The position numbers and the translations under genes are program-made. From an uncultured Clostridia bacterium (GTDB lineage Bacteria; Bacillota; Clostridia; TANB77; CAG-508): a stretch of 13,675 nt of DNA. Below are positions 7,201-13,675 of the stretch, one piece after another. Where the stretch lies: positions 1 to 13,675 of the forward strand of contig CANQMY010000015.1 in the NCBI GenBank assembly GCA_947625075.1. Reading direction: 5' to 3'. Numbering within the stretch: position 1 is the stretch's first letter; each line of letters opens with the position of its first letter. The notes below the pieces were generated by a model. The model saw nothing but the letters and a program-made list of their open reading frames with translations. It did no database searches and had not been told where the DNA came from.

Positions 7201-7568
7201 CTTTTTTGTTTTTTGTCTTTATTACTAATTATCGCTTTTTCTTCTCCAGCAAAAAGCTTTGCATAAGCACTATTACTATCAAATTCCATGACAGTAGATA
7301 AAATATGTCTACATGTTCCATAAGTAGATTCATATTCTGGGCATGTGCATCTTAAATCATCAATTTCTCCATTTTTTACACTTAAATAAGTATTATAAAA
7401 ACCATGCTTTCCTTTAACATCTGCATGTACTGAAAATTCATTTTCATTCTTGTATGTGACCTTTGTTATAGTAATTGCTTGTTTATTTAAAAGATTTTTT
7501 GCTTTTTCTACATCTTCGCTACTAGTAGAATTCTTTAGTTCATCTAAAATACTTGCTTTTACTACCAC
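4254..7568 (-). CDS. SWIM zinc-finger SNF2-family helicase/ATPase
   Basis: This is a large bacterial SNF2-type ATPase of superfamily 2, expected to move along double-stranded DNA or displace bound proteins. The N-terminus carries a SWIM zinc motif, CTCPEYESTYGTCRH (C74, C76, C86, H88). Residues of about 150-620 match the position of the bacterial SNF2-associated region. The motor shows all motifs: Walker A ADDMGLGKT (657-665), VVCPSSLCLNW, DEAQ box (766-769), LTGTPIENSLSELW (793-806), ILIFSGYSS (955-963), SLKAGGTGLNL (1010-1020) and QATDRTYRIGQ (1040-1050). At 1104 aa it is full length. The start is GTG (7566-7568) with GGAGG 10 bases upstream; an ATG overlapping that site meets a stop within eight codons in another frame. 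It has its own promoter. It is followed by trmFO, perhaps on one transcript. Its specific cellular task is not known from the sequence. Confidence 0.95.
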   Translation of the reverse strand: MVVKASILDELKNSTSSEDVEKAKNLLNKQAITITKVTYKNENEFSVHADVKGKHGFYNTYLSVKNGEIDDLRCTCPEYESTYGTCRHILSTVMEFDSNSAYAKLFAGEEKAIISNKDKKQKSEKYRIYRQMINSFYEEEQIEQKSEKYLGEKVSLEPIILYKQNSKEIKLEFKIGNKQMYKIKDLPEFYDRMQKNEKYRYGLKLELLHTREAFEKESLPLLDFMLKYAEIKKYTNESNEKFFVNALNNSSIVLSNTALDEFFETMSGKEVEVETEYSTERIKFVENEPEIKFKIISKNNEDYAITTNEDIFSFSTLYGKKYIYLLRENKLHRCSFEFEKTILKLLNVFRVNFTKEIVFKKDEFADFYSLVIPKIKNNLNIDEINPLEFEMYKPKELKVKVYLDYLPNGYVTANVKFEYDNFEFNPFEQVDSKIPRNAIAESKALDKFKNSGFMLGKDKLLILANDDYIYDFLTEGINEYISEFEVLATEEFRNKQIKIPKISSIGVKLENNLLSIDLSGIDLNAQEIEEVMKRYKLKKKYYKLKNGTFLNISDNETLDIIDKLAEGTNSSYKELISGNLKLPIYRGLYLNNILKKHDLLVKQSDSYKNLVDSVYNRQLSEKFKLPKELKTDLREYQQVGYEWLNNLDCYNLGGILADDMGLGKTVQILAIILKYIEDIKEKKINEEKKPILVVCPSSLCLNWKEEANKFTPILKTKVIAGTLESRTKAIKEIKKYDIVMTSYDLLKRDIDIYKECNYNFRYIIADEAQYIKNNNTKNAKAIKEIKADTRFALTGTPIENSLSELWSIFDFIMPGYLFTYNKFKALYETPITKDQDLRAMSKLKAMIEPFILRRIKEKVLTELPEKTITVLNNEMDDEQRNIYVSYMKIAKKEVKEEIEANGIENSQIKILALLMRLRQICCHPGLFIDNYEGESSKLNQCMEIVKDAISGGHKILIFSGYSSMFWYLEKELKKEGISFLKLTGQTKVDERMKLVNEFNNNENVKVFLISLKAGGTGLNLIGADMVIHYDPWWNLSAENQATDRTYRIGQKKNVQVYKLITKNTIEEKIYNMQKRKAMLADDMLSTKETFISKLSKDEIMDLFE

Positions 7569-7616
7569 AGTTTATAGTCCTCCATTTGCAAAATTTTCTC
7601 TTAAATTCAAGCATAA

Positions 7617-7645
7617 ATTATATTATAAAATTGCATTTTTTGCAA
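7617..7645 (-). promoter_or_regulatory. Predicted sigma-A promoter of the SNF2 helicase gene
   Basis: On the minus strand TTGCAA (7640-7645), 17 bases and TATAAT (7617-7622) are present. A second overlapping TATAAT lies 5 bases upstream (7622-7627). The site is in the 104-base gap after spoIIE, where no intrinsic terminator is visible, so read-through from spoIIE remains possible. The predicted leader is about 40 bases. Confidence 0.75.
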
Positions 7646-7672
7646 GTAATTTTATATATATATTTTTTACAA

Positions 7673-10111
7673 TTATTTCTTTATTACTTTTACTACAATT
7701 ACACTCATATCATCTTTTGGTTTTCCCACGCAGTTATCTGTTGCTTCTCTTAAAATAATGTCAGCAATTCTTTCTGGAATATCAGTTTGAATATCCTCTA
7801 ATAGATATTTAAGCCATAAATCTTTATTTGCATATTCTATAGAAGAATCTATAATTCCATCACTACACATTACTAAAATATCTCCATCTTCCAAATCTTT
7901 GTCATATATATCAATGTTTGCATCTTCAATTATTCCAGTTGGAAGTGAATTTGACTTAATTATATTTACATTTCTCCTTCTTTTTATATAAGTTGGGCAT
8001 GCTCCACTTTTTATTAGTTCAATTTTTCCTCCATATAAATCTAAAATTGAAATATCAAGTGTTGCATAGCTTTCTTTTTTATTGTTTGAAAGTAATGCCG
8101 AATTAATTAATTTAAGTGAAGTATCTTTTTCAAATCCTGAACTAAGTAATCTTTCTAGCATATTAATTGCAAGTTTACTATTTTTTCTCGCATCTTCTCC
8201 AGAACCCATACCATCACTTATTGCAAATAAGTATTTTCCATCTCCTAGTCTTACACTAGACATAGAATCTCCTGAAACATCACTTCCATCTTTCTTTATT
8301 TTTGTAATTCCTGTTTGAAGTAAGTATTTATCATCTGAAATATATGTATAAGAACATACGTCTTTATTTATTCTTATTCCACATTTTTGATCTTGAATTG
8401 TAAACTTTTCGCCAAATATATTTGTTATTACTTTTAATATTGGCTTGATAGGGCACATATTTCCTACTTCATCATCACAAATATTTGTATATGCATTTAT
8501 AATAAATCTTCCTGAAGTTTCTTTTTTTATTTTTACATCTTTAAGTAATATATTTTTTTCTTTTAAATTTTTAATTATATTTTGCTTATATTTATTAAAT
8601 TCATTGTCTTCTGGTTCAGTAAAATCCTCTGTTATATTTTCAATTGCATTTTTTACATTTTTTAGTTGTTCTGACATGTTTTTATTTATTTCATCTAATT
8701 TTTTTTGCCAAACTAAATTAGATTTACAGATTCTCCATGCAGAATTAATTGCATTTAAAATTTCCCTTAGCTCTTTTTCGTTCGCATTATTTGTATCTTT
8801 ATCATCTGAATTCATTATATATATATTATGTTTTGTTAATATACTTATCATAGCATTTTGCGTTAGTATTCCATTTTCTATTAAATTATCAAAAAAGTTT
8901 TCTAAAATATTTCCGTTATTATTATAAATTTCATCATATAATAAATTATCTTCTAAACCATCTAATGCTTTTATTACTTCTTCCTCAAAGTTTGATTCAT
9001 TTTTTTCATAAAGCTCATCTTGTTTATAATTATTAGCTATATCAGAAATTGTTTTTGAAATACTATTTAATTTAATTAATGTTTCTGAACTCTCATCTAG
9101 TGTTCTTCCCGCTTCTGGAAGTAATTTTGTTTTAGGAATAAGCTTGTCTATATTTATTTTTGTATTTTTAGGCATAGCAAGTAAACCAACAGATGCAATT
9201 AAAATCTCTTGATACATAATAATATTATTAATTCCTCCATTTGCAGAGTATGCTATTAAAATATTTCCTAAAACAAATCCTATTATTACACCTATCTTGC
9301 CAAATTTATTCAAAAGTCCTGATAACATTCCTGATATTGCATAAGCTGATATTAAAATAGGGTTTCCATCTCCTATTATCCCTAAAACTATCCCCATTGT
9401 TATCCCACTAATTCCACCTACTAAGATTCCATTTCTCCATCCTAGTACTAGAATTATAAATATACAAATTATATTTCTTAAGGAGAAAGAAAATATTTGA
9501 ACATTACTTAAAGCTATTGATGCAATAGCAAATATTAAACTTGCCCCTATAACCTCTTCTATAGAAAACACCCTTTTTATTCCATATTTAGCTATAACAT
9601 CTATTGAATTTACAAATATTTTATAAAAAATATAACTTGTAACTGACATAGTAATTGCCACTAATAAGTCATATAAATAAAATCCCTTAAATATAATAGT
9701 AATAACTTGTACTAAAATAATCGAAAAAAATAAATAATTTCCCAATCTTATTTTTTCATTTTCATCTTCTGTTTTTGATGGCTTCTTTATTAAAATTAAA
9801 AGTAACATTACAATAGATGAAAAAATAAAGGAAATTGTATTTGTAGAACCAAATCTAATTATTGTACCTAATAATCCTGATAAATATACAAATGCAATTG
9901 GCAATCCATTGCTTATACTTGCAGCAACCATTGCTATTCCAAATGGTGCAATTACATCATTTTCTACGCCAAATCCAACCATAGACATCATAAAAGTTAA
10001 AATATATATCAATAAGTTTTGTAAAGTAAAAATTCTTGATACTATTTCCTTATAATCTATTTTTTGCTTTTCTTCTTTTTCTTCAATGTTTTTTGAAATA
10101 TTTTGTAACAT
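7673..10111 (-). CDS. spoIIE: Stage II sporulation protein E, membrane PP2C-type phosphatase
   Basis: SpoIIE acts at the polar septum. It dephosphorylates the anti-anti-sigma factor SpoIIAA and so releases sigma-F in the forespore. Residues of about 30-315 form some ten hydrophobic segments. A central region (about 330-560) is rich in Asn, Lys and Glu. The C-terminal PP2C domain shows GDSMSSVRLGDGKYLFAISDGMGSG (GDGKY at 623-627, DGMGSGED at 633-640), an SDG (750-752) and KDDMSV (799-804). These carry the acidic residues that bind metal in the family. At 812 aa it is close to B. subtilis SpoIIE (about 827). I chose the ATG at 10109-10111. A GTG three codons upstream lies inside the likely ribosome binding site GAGGTGG (10117-10123), which is well spaced for the ATG. 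Its presence strongly suggests an organism able, or once able, to sporulate. Confidence 0.96.
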   Translation of the reverse strand: MLQNISKNIEEKEEKQKIDYKEIVSRIFTLQNLLIYILTFMMSMVGFGVENDVIAPFGIAMVAASISNGLPIAFVYLSGLLGTIIRFGSTNTISFIFSSIVMLLLILIKKPSKTEDENEKIRLGNYLFFSIILVQVITIIFKGFYLYDLLVAITMSVTSYIFYKIFVNSIDVIAKYGIKRVFSIEEVIGASLIFAIASIALSNVQIFSFSLRNIICIFIILVLGWRNGILVGGISGITMGIVLGIIGDGNPILISAYAISGMLSGLLNKFGKIGVIIGFVLGNILIAYSANGGINNIIMYQEILIASVGLLAMPKNTKINIDKLIPKTKLLPEAGRTLDESSETLIKLNSISKTISDIANNYKQDELYEKNESNFEEEVIKALDGLEDNLLYDEIYNNNGNILENFFDNLIENGILTQNAMISILTKHNIYIMNSDDKDTNNANEKELREILNAINSAWRICKSNLVWQKKLDEINKNMSEQLKNVKNAIENITEDFTEPEDNEFNKYKQNIIKNLKEKNILLKDVKIKKETSGRFIINAYTNICDDEVGNMCPIKPILKVITNIFGEKFTIQDQKCGIRINKDVCSYTYISDDKYLLQTGITKIKKDGSDVSGDSMSSVRLGDGKYLFAISDGMGSGEDARKNSKLAINMLERLLSSGFEKDTSLKLINSALLSNNKKESYATLDISILDLYGGKIELIKSGACPTYIKRRRNVNIIKSNSLPTGIIEDANIDIYDKDLEDGDILVMCSDGIIDSSIEYANKDLWLKYLLEDIQTDIPERIADIILREATDNCVGKPKDDMSVIVVKVIKK

Positions 10112-10141
10112 CCCTACCACCTCTTACTTTTTTAATTTATT

Positions 10142-10171
10142 TTAATACTTAAACTTTAAATTTTTTGTCAA
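10142..10171 (-). promoter_or_regulatory. Proximal candidate promoter of spoIIE, overlapping a Spo0A-box-like site
   Basis: On the minus strand TTGACA (10166-10171), 18 bases and TATTAA (10142-10147) are present. The opposite strand of the -35 reads TGTCAAA (10166-10172), one base from the Spo0A box TGTCGAA. Any TTTGACA gives this match, so the Spo0A reading is weak on sequence alone. It is worth noting only because spoIIE is a known Spo0A target in Bacillus. Confidence 0.4.
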
Positions 10172-10226
10172 ATTTAATAACCTAAATTAAAAAAGTACCA
10201 TACATTTTGTGATATAATTTTTTCTT

Positions 10227-10255
10227 ATTTTATCTTAAATGACCTAAAAATACAA
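10227..10255 (-). promoter_or_regulatory. Distal candidate promoter of spoIIE
   Basis: On the minus strand TTGTAT (10250-10255), 17 bases and TAAAAT (10227-10232) fit a sigma-A promoter. It lies just downstream of the M23 gene terminator and would give a leader of about 110 bases. The 10121-10316 gap otherwise holds only AT-rich runs. Confidence 0.4.
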
Positions 10256-10274
10256 GAAAATTAAAAAAAAATGT

Positions 10275-10311
10275 AAAAAAAAATATGAAAGCAATTTTTA
10301 CTTTCATATTT
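10275..10311 (-). terminator. Rho-independent terminator of the M23 peptidase gene
   Basis: An 11-bp perfect stem (10281-10291 with 10301-10311) has a 9-base loop. On the minus strand it is followed by a run of T (10275-10280). It begins 5 bases after the peptidase stop codon and separates that gene from spoIIE. Confidence 0.85.
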
Positions 10312-10316
10312 TTTAT

Positions 10317-11312
10317 TTAATTATATACATATCTTTGTGGATTAATTGCTGTTCCGTTATATCTAATTTCAAAATGTAAATGATTTCCTGTTGAAATACC
10401 AGTCGATCCAACTTTGGCAATTATTTGTCCTTGTGCAACCTGTTGACCTGTTTTACAATTTACTTCACTACAATGTCCATATAGAATTACTAGTGAACTT
10501 GTTGAACGAACAACAACTACATTTCCATATCCAGAATATCCATTTCCTGCACCATTTCCTGCAAAAATAACTGTTCCTGCTGCTGCCGCTTTTATAGCTG
10601 TTCCTTTAGGTGCTGCTATATCTAAACCTTTATGGTTATCTCTCCATCTTAGTCCATATCTTGATGTAATTACTCCACTAATTGGTCTAATTAGTGTTAC
10701 TCCTAAATCTGTTGGTACACTTGCTTCATTTACTATTTGTGTACCAATGTCTCTATATACACTTGTATATACTATCTTTTTTTCATATAATTCATCAACA
10801 CATGCTGATACTTCTTTAAATTCTGCTTTTGCTGTTTCATATTTTTCAACTATTCCTAAATCTTTGGCATTTGCACTATCTTTATTTTTTAATTGATTAA
10901 TAACTTCTTCTGCATTTTCAAATGTTTGCACATATACTTTTTCAGTATTTTCATCTGTTATAGCATAATATTTAAAATATGGTGTTCCTGTTGATGTAAC
11001 TTTTTCAAATATCTCATCATCATTTGTTTCTTCATTATTCTTTAAAAGACATGCTGTATATTGTGGTAAATCTTTTACTTCAACAAATGCAATGTCTGAA
11101 CCATTACCAGATGAAATATATGTATTAATTCTTTTTTGTAAATTTATCTTATCATTAGTATATCCTATTATTTCACCATTTAAACTTACACTATAAGTTT
11201 GTTTAAATGTTAATTTAATTATTCCTGAAATGATTAATGTAGCAACCATTAGTATTACCAATAATTTTGTTAATGTTCTGAATCCTACTACAACTTTTTT
11301 TACTTTATTTAT
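10317..11312 (-). CDS. Membrane-anchored M23 (LytM-type) zinc endopeptidase, apparent ATA start
   Basis: This is a cell-wall endopeptidase expected to cut peptide bridges of peptidoglycan outside the membrane. The N-terminus has a basic stretch (NKVKKVVVGFRTLTK) and then one membrane segment (LLVILMVATLIISGI). An extracytoplasmic region of about 160 residues follows. The C-terminal M23 domain has HKGLDIA and GNHLHFEIR, giving zinc ligands and catalytic residues H227, D231, H311 and H313, so it looks active. The frame is open from a TAG at 11331-11333. The best ribosome binding site, GGAGG (11322-11326), sits 9 bases before an in-frame ATA (11310-11312). No ATG, GTG or TTG lies between that site and a TTG at 11259-11261, which has no ribosome binding site. 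The product would be 331 aa (314 from the TTG). It lies just upstream of spoIIE but ends in its own terminator. A SpoIIQ-like role is possible; a general wall hydrolase is equally possible. Confidence 0.9.
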   Translation of the reverse strand: MNKVKKVVVGFRTLTKLLVILMVATLIISGIIKLTFKQTYSVSLNGEIIGYTNDKINLQKRINTYISSGNGSDIAFVEVKDLPQYTACLLKNNEETNDDEIFEKVTSTGTPYFKYYAITDENTEKVYVQTFENAEEVINQLKNKDSANAKDLGIVEKYETAKAEFKEVSACVDELYEKKIVYTSVYRDIGTQIVNEASVPTDLGVTLIRPISGVITSRYGLRWRDNHKGLDIAAPKGTAIKAAAAGTVIFAGNGAGNGYSGYGNVVVVRSTSSLVILYGHCSEVNCKTGQQVAQGQIIAKVGSTGISTGNHLHFEIRYNGTAINPQRYVYN

Positions 11313-11321
11313 GTTTCTGTA

Positions 11322-11326
11322 CCTCC
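11322..11326 (-). promoter_or_regulatory. Ribosome binding site that implies an ATA start
   Basis: GGAGG on the minus strand lies 9 bases before the ATA at 11310-11312. It is about 60 bases from the first conventional start codon of the frame, far too distant to serve it. It is the main reason for extending the peptidase gene to 11312. Confidence 0.65.
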
Positions 11327-11339
11327 AATCCTATTATTA

Positions 11340-11368
11340 TTTATACCACAAAATAATAAACTTGTCCA
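11340..11368 (-). promoter_or_regulatory. Predicted promoter of the M23 peptidase gene
   Basis: On the minus strand TGGACA (11363-11368), 17 bases and TATAAA (11340-11345) are present, with a TG one base before the -10 (extended -10). The start point would be near 11333, leaving a leader of about 20 bases that begins just before GGAGG. The short leader independently supports translation starting near 11312. Confidence 0.65.
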
Positions 11369-11482
11369 GTCATAATATTTTTTTAATATACAGTCTCCGT
11401 AGTGTTTATATAATAATATTTATGTGGATTATGTTTTTTTGTTTTCTTTTATGTTTCACATTTATGTTAAATAATACATTTT

Positions 11483-13390
11483 TTAAGGTTTTATTACTAA
11501 TTTATTAAACTTATCATTTATATATTTTTTTAATTTTGACATAAACTCTTCTGATTTTATTTCTTTTTTAGCAACCATATCTAGTCCTTTTTCCCAACTC
11601 GCCGTAAGCTTTGGATTTAACATATCTGGCATAGATAAATGCACTATATCATATATATATTCTCCTTTTTTTGTTGGAGTAATAATTTGTGTTTTTGTAT
11701 TAATTTCTATATATTTTATCTTTTCTAATTTTTTTATAATTTCAGCTCTAGTTGCACTTGTACCTATTCCTGCACCCTTTATTTGTTCTCTTAATTCTTC
11801 GTCTTCTATTAGCTTCCCTGCATTTTCCATAGCTAAAATCATTGATCCAGAATTATATCTTGTAGGAGGTGTAGTTTCAGATTCTTTTATTTCAAAATTT
11901 TCTACACTTAAAATTTCACCTTTTTTAACTTTAAAATCTTCTTGTAACTCTGTACTTTGCTCTTCATCTTTTGCTTTTTTTAGTACTTCCAAATATCCTT
12001 TTTTTGTACACACCTTTGAACTAGCATAAAATTTTTCTCCTTCTACATCAATAGTTATATTCATTTTATTAAATTCAGCAGGTGGATAAAAAATTGCTAA
12101 AAATCTTTTTACTATTAAGTTATAAACTTTGCTCTGAAGTTCTGGAAGTTTTGCTAAATTATCAAATCCTTGTCCTGTTGGAATTATTGCATAGTGATCT
12201 GTAATTTTACTATCATTTACATATTTAGTTTTAGCCAAATTTGTTGAGTATTTTTCTTCCTTCATTTGCTTTATAAAACTTTGAATTTCATTATCTTTAT
12301 AACCTGTAGCAATTCCATTTAAATTTTTTGTAATTACTTTACTTACAGCTGTTGATAATACTCTTGCATCAGTTCTTGGATAAGTTACTAACTTCTTTTC
12401 ATATAAATTTTGGATAATTTCTAATGTTTCATCAGGTTTTATTTTAAATCTTTTTGTACACTCATTTTGTATTTCTGCTAAATTAAACAAAAGTGGAGCA
12501 TTTTCTTTTTGTTTTGATTTTTTTATTTCCTCTACTACTGCTTTTTTTCCTTTTAAATATGAAATAAAATCTTTTGCTTCATTTTCTTTTTTAAATCCAG
12601 TTTCATTATATAATTTATTAGATTCAAATTCTTTAGAACTTTTAGATACTTTCCATTCAGCTATTACTTGATTATTTTTATCTTTTTCAAAATGTCCTAC
12701 TATTTTATAAAATGGTACTTTTATAAAATTTCTTATTTCTCTTTCACGTTCTACTACCATACCTAAAACGCATGTCATAACTCTTCCGACAGATATAGAA
12801 GCTTTTTCTTCTCCAATGGATTTTGCTAACCTTCTTCCATAAATAATAGATAACATTCTTGAGAAATTAATTCCTATTAGATAATCTTCTTTTGCTCTCA
12901 AATATGCACTGTCAGATAAACTATCATATTCTGATAAATCTTTTGCCTCTTTAATTCCCCTTCTAATTTCTTCTTCTGTTTGAGAATCTATCCATATTCT
13001 TCTTTTTTCTTTTTCTTTAACATTTATCATCTGATCAACAAGTCTATATATATATTCTCCTTCTCTTCCAGAGTCTGTTGCAACATAAATTGAGTCAACA
13101 TCATCTCTTGTAAGTTGACTTTTTATTATTTCAAATTGTTTTTCTACACCTTTAATTATTTCATATTTCCATTCATCTGGTATAAATGGCAAAGTATCTA
13201 ATCTCCATAATTTTAGATTTTCATCATATTTTTCTGGATAACTCATCGTAACTAAATGTCCTACGCACCATGTTATTATCCAATCTTTAGACTCGATAAA
13301 ACCATTTTTTCTTTGACCGTTTTCTCCTATGACCTTTGCAAATTCCATTGCTACCGAAGGTTTTTCTGTTATTAATAATTTTTTACTCAT
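11483..13390 (-). CDS. topB: Type IA DNA topoisomerase, TopB (topoisomerase III) family
   Basis: This type IA enzyme passes single strands through transient breaks and helps resolve DNA junctions. With the ATG at 13388-13390 the product is 635 aa. The TOPRIM part shows KLLITEKPSVA at the N-terminus (E9) and ATDSGREGE (residues 104-112). The DxD of classical topoisomerases reads D-S-G here; some Firmicute TopB proteins have the similar ATDAGREGE. The active-site region LVTYPRTDARVLS puts the catalytic Tyr at 337. GAGIGTSATRAEIIKKLEK (539-557) is a further family signature. There are no C-terminal zinc ribbons. Reading could extend 12 codons to a TTG at 13424-13426, but that TTG is part of the -35 box and adds no conserved sequence. 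No ribosome binding site precedes the ATG, and the promoter puts transcription start almost on it. The housekeeping TopA is not in the window. Confidence 0.95.
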   Translation of the reverse strand: MSKKLLITEKPSVAMEFAKVIGENGQRKNGFIESKDWIITWCVGHLVTMSYPEKYDENLKLWRLDTLPFIPDEWKYEIIKGVEKQFEIIKSQLTRDDVDSIYVATDSGREGEYIYRLVDQMINVKEKEKRRIWIDSQTEEEIRRGIKEAKDLSEYDSLSDSAYLRAKEDYLIGINFSRMLSIIYGRRLAKSIGEEKASISVGRVMTCVLGMVVEREREIRNFIKVPFYKIVGHFEKDKNNQVIAEWKVSKSSKEFESNKLYNETGFKKENEAKDFISYLKGKKAVVEEIKKSKQKENAPLLFNLAEIQNECTKRFKIKPDETLEIIQNLYEKKLVTYPRTDARVLSTAVSKVITKNLNGIATGYKDNEIQSFIKQMKEEKYSTNLAKTKYVNDSKITDHYAIIPTGQGFDNLAKLPELQSKVYNLIVKRFLAIFYPPAEFNKMNITIDVEGEKFYASSKVCTKKGYLEVLKKAKDEEQSTELQEDFKVKKGEILSVENFEIKESETTPPTRYNSGSMILAMENAGKLIEDEELREQIKGAGIGTSATRAEIIKKLEKIKYIEINTKTQIITPTKKGEYIYDIVHLSMPDMLNPKLTASWEKGLDMVAKKEIKSEEFMSKLKKYINDKFNKLVIKP

Positions 13391-13397
13391 GAAATGA

Positions 13398-13426
13398 TTT
13401 ATATCATATATTAATATAAGTGTCAA
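13398..13426 (-). promoter_or_regulatory. topB promoter, implying a leaderless mRNA
   Basis: On the minus strand perfect TTGACA (13421-13426), 17 bases and TATAAA (13398-13403) are present, with TG one base before the hexamer (extended -10). The -10 ends 7 bases before the ATG, so transcription should start at 13390-13391, on or next to the A of the start codon. Confidence 0.75.
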
Positions 13427-13548
13427 AGTGATAAATTATTTTAATTTTAATTTTTATTTAATATCTTATGAACATTTAGTGAATAATTTTCATATTATTG
13501 TATATAATAAATTTTCAAAATACTATTTATTTTGTATAAGATACTTAT

Positions 13549-13564
13549 AAATTTCATGAAATTT
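13549..13564. repeat. 16-bp perfect palindrome upstream of the tRNA promoter
   Basis: AAATTTCATGAAATTT is self-complementary and ends 21 bases before the tRNA -35. A smaller inverted repeat, TATAAG-ATA-CTTATA, lies just to its left at about 13535-13549. The rest of the 13427-13585 divergent gap is AT-rich with nothing else I can name. Confidence 0.45.
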
Positions 13565-13585
13565 CTTTTATTTTTAATAATTTGG

Positions 13586-13614
13586 TTGACAAAAAGTGTT
13601 TTGCATAGTATAAT
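13586..13614 (+). promoter_or_regulatory. Perfect consensus promoter of the initiator tRNA
   Basis: TTGACA (13586-13591), 17 bases and TATAAT (13609-13614) match consensus at all twelve positions. The tRNA begins 16 bases after the -10, leaving a short 5' leader for RNase P. Strong consensus promoters are usual for tRNA genes. Confidence 0.93.
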
Positions 13615-13630
13615 AAATTTTGTTAGACAT

Positions 13631-13675
13631 CGCGGGGTGGAGCAGTTGGCAGCTCGCAGGGCTCATAACCCTGAG
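13631..13675 (+). tRNA. Initiator tRNA-fMet (anticodon CAT), 3' end cut by window edge
   Basis: The first 45 bases of a tRNA are present. They comprise acceptor 5' arm CGCGGGG, D arm GAGC-loop-GCTC, anticodon stem CAGGG/CCCTG and loop CTCATAA with anticodon CAT. A 5' C at position 1 and three consecutive G:C pairs at the base of the anticodon stem mark the initiator rather than elongator or Ile tRNAs. The T arm, acceptor 3' strand and any following tRNA or rRNA genes lie outside the window. Confidence 0.95.

Noticed and set aside
8445..8927. 160-aa plus-strand ORF inside spoIIE
   Set aside because: It lies antisense to the well-supported SpoIIE frame. Its hydrophobic composition is the expected complement of Asn/Lys/Glu-rich coding, and it has no start signals.
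10112..10120. GTG start of spoIIE, three codons upstream
   Set aside because: The GTG is part of GAGGTGG, the likely ribosome binding site for the ATG at 10111, and nothing suitable precedes it.
11372..11482. Intrinsic terminator after topB
   Set aside because: I looked for a GC-containing stem with a T-run. Only very short AT-only inverted repeats (such as ATATT/AATAT near 11375-11390) were found, not enough to call one.
11230..11508. 92-aa plus-strand ORF over the peptidase/topB gap
   Set aside because: It overlaps the peptidase N-terminus and the topB 3' end antisense. It has no ribosome binding site or recognisable domain, and the gap is explained by the peptidase promoter.
13388..13426. 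TTG start of topB adding 12 residues
   Set aside because: The TTG is the first three bases of a perfect -35 hexamer, has no ribosome binding site, and adds residues not seen in the family before KLLITEKPS.
1..13675. CRISPR array, complete insertion sequence or prophage genes
   Set aside because: No regularly spaced repeats, transposase, integrase or phage structural genes are visible. The only long repeat is the trmFO tail pair.

Overview
The window is strongly AT-rich (roughly a quarter G+C by eye) and uses the standard bacterial code: Trp is TGG and Arg is mostly AGA. Its genes point to a low-GC, endospore-forming member of the Firmicutes, most likely a clostridial lineage. The main evidence is a full-length SpoIIE phosphatase, a folate/FAD-dependent TrmFO, consensus sigma-A promoters and AGGAGG-type ribosome binding sites. 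I cannot name a genus. All protein genes read on the minus strand. Only the initiator tRNA at the right edge reads on the plus strand.

From right to left, in the direction of transcription: a partial tRNA-fMet (13631 onward) with a perfect consensus promoter stands divergent to a TopB-type DNA topoisomerase (11483-13390). That gene has a promoter so close to its ATG that the mRNA looks leaderless. Next come a membrane-anchored M23 endopeptidase (10317-11312), apparently initiated at ATA, and its terminator. SpoIIE (7673-10111) follows, then a SWIM/SNF2 helicase (4254-7568) with its own promoter. TrmFO (2703-4187) is last of the housekeeping set and is separated from the helicase by a hairpin that may act as an attenuator.

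The 593-2702 stretch looks like an accessory or rearranged region between trmFO and rpsL. It holds an orphan 71-aa gene with its own promoter and terminator. It also holds a 169-bp second copy of the trmFO 3' end, about 96% identical to the genuine one and left as a pseudogene. The last part is a two-gene operon for a very acidic 48-aa protein and a 386-aa coiled-coil protein, neither of which I recognise. The left edge holds rpsL (ribosomal protein S12), cut by the window. It has its own promoter and a leader with two inverted repeats.

The housekeeping genes cover translation (S12, tRNA-fMet, and TrmFO for T54 modification), DNA topology and remodelling (TopB, SNF2), and sporulation or cell wall (SpoIIE, M23). 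They do not form one pathway. The points most worth checking are the trmFO tail duplication around the orphan gene, the unknown 48-aa/386-aa operon, the AUA start, the leaderless topoisomerase and the structured rpsL leader.
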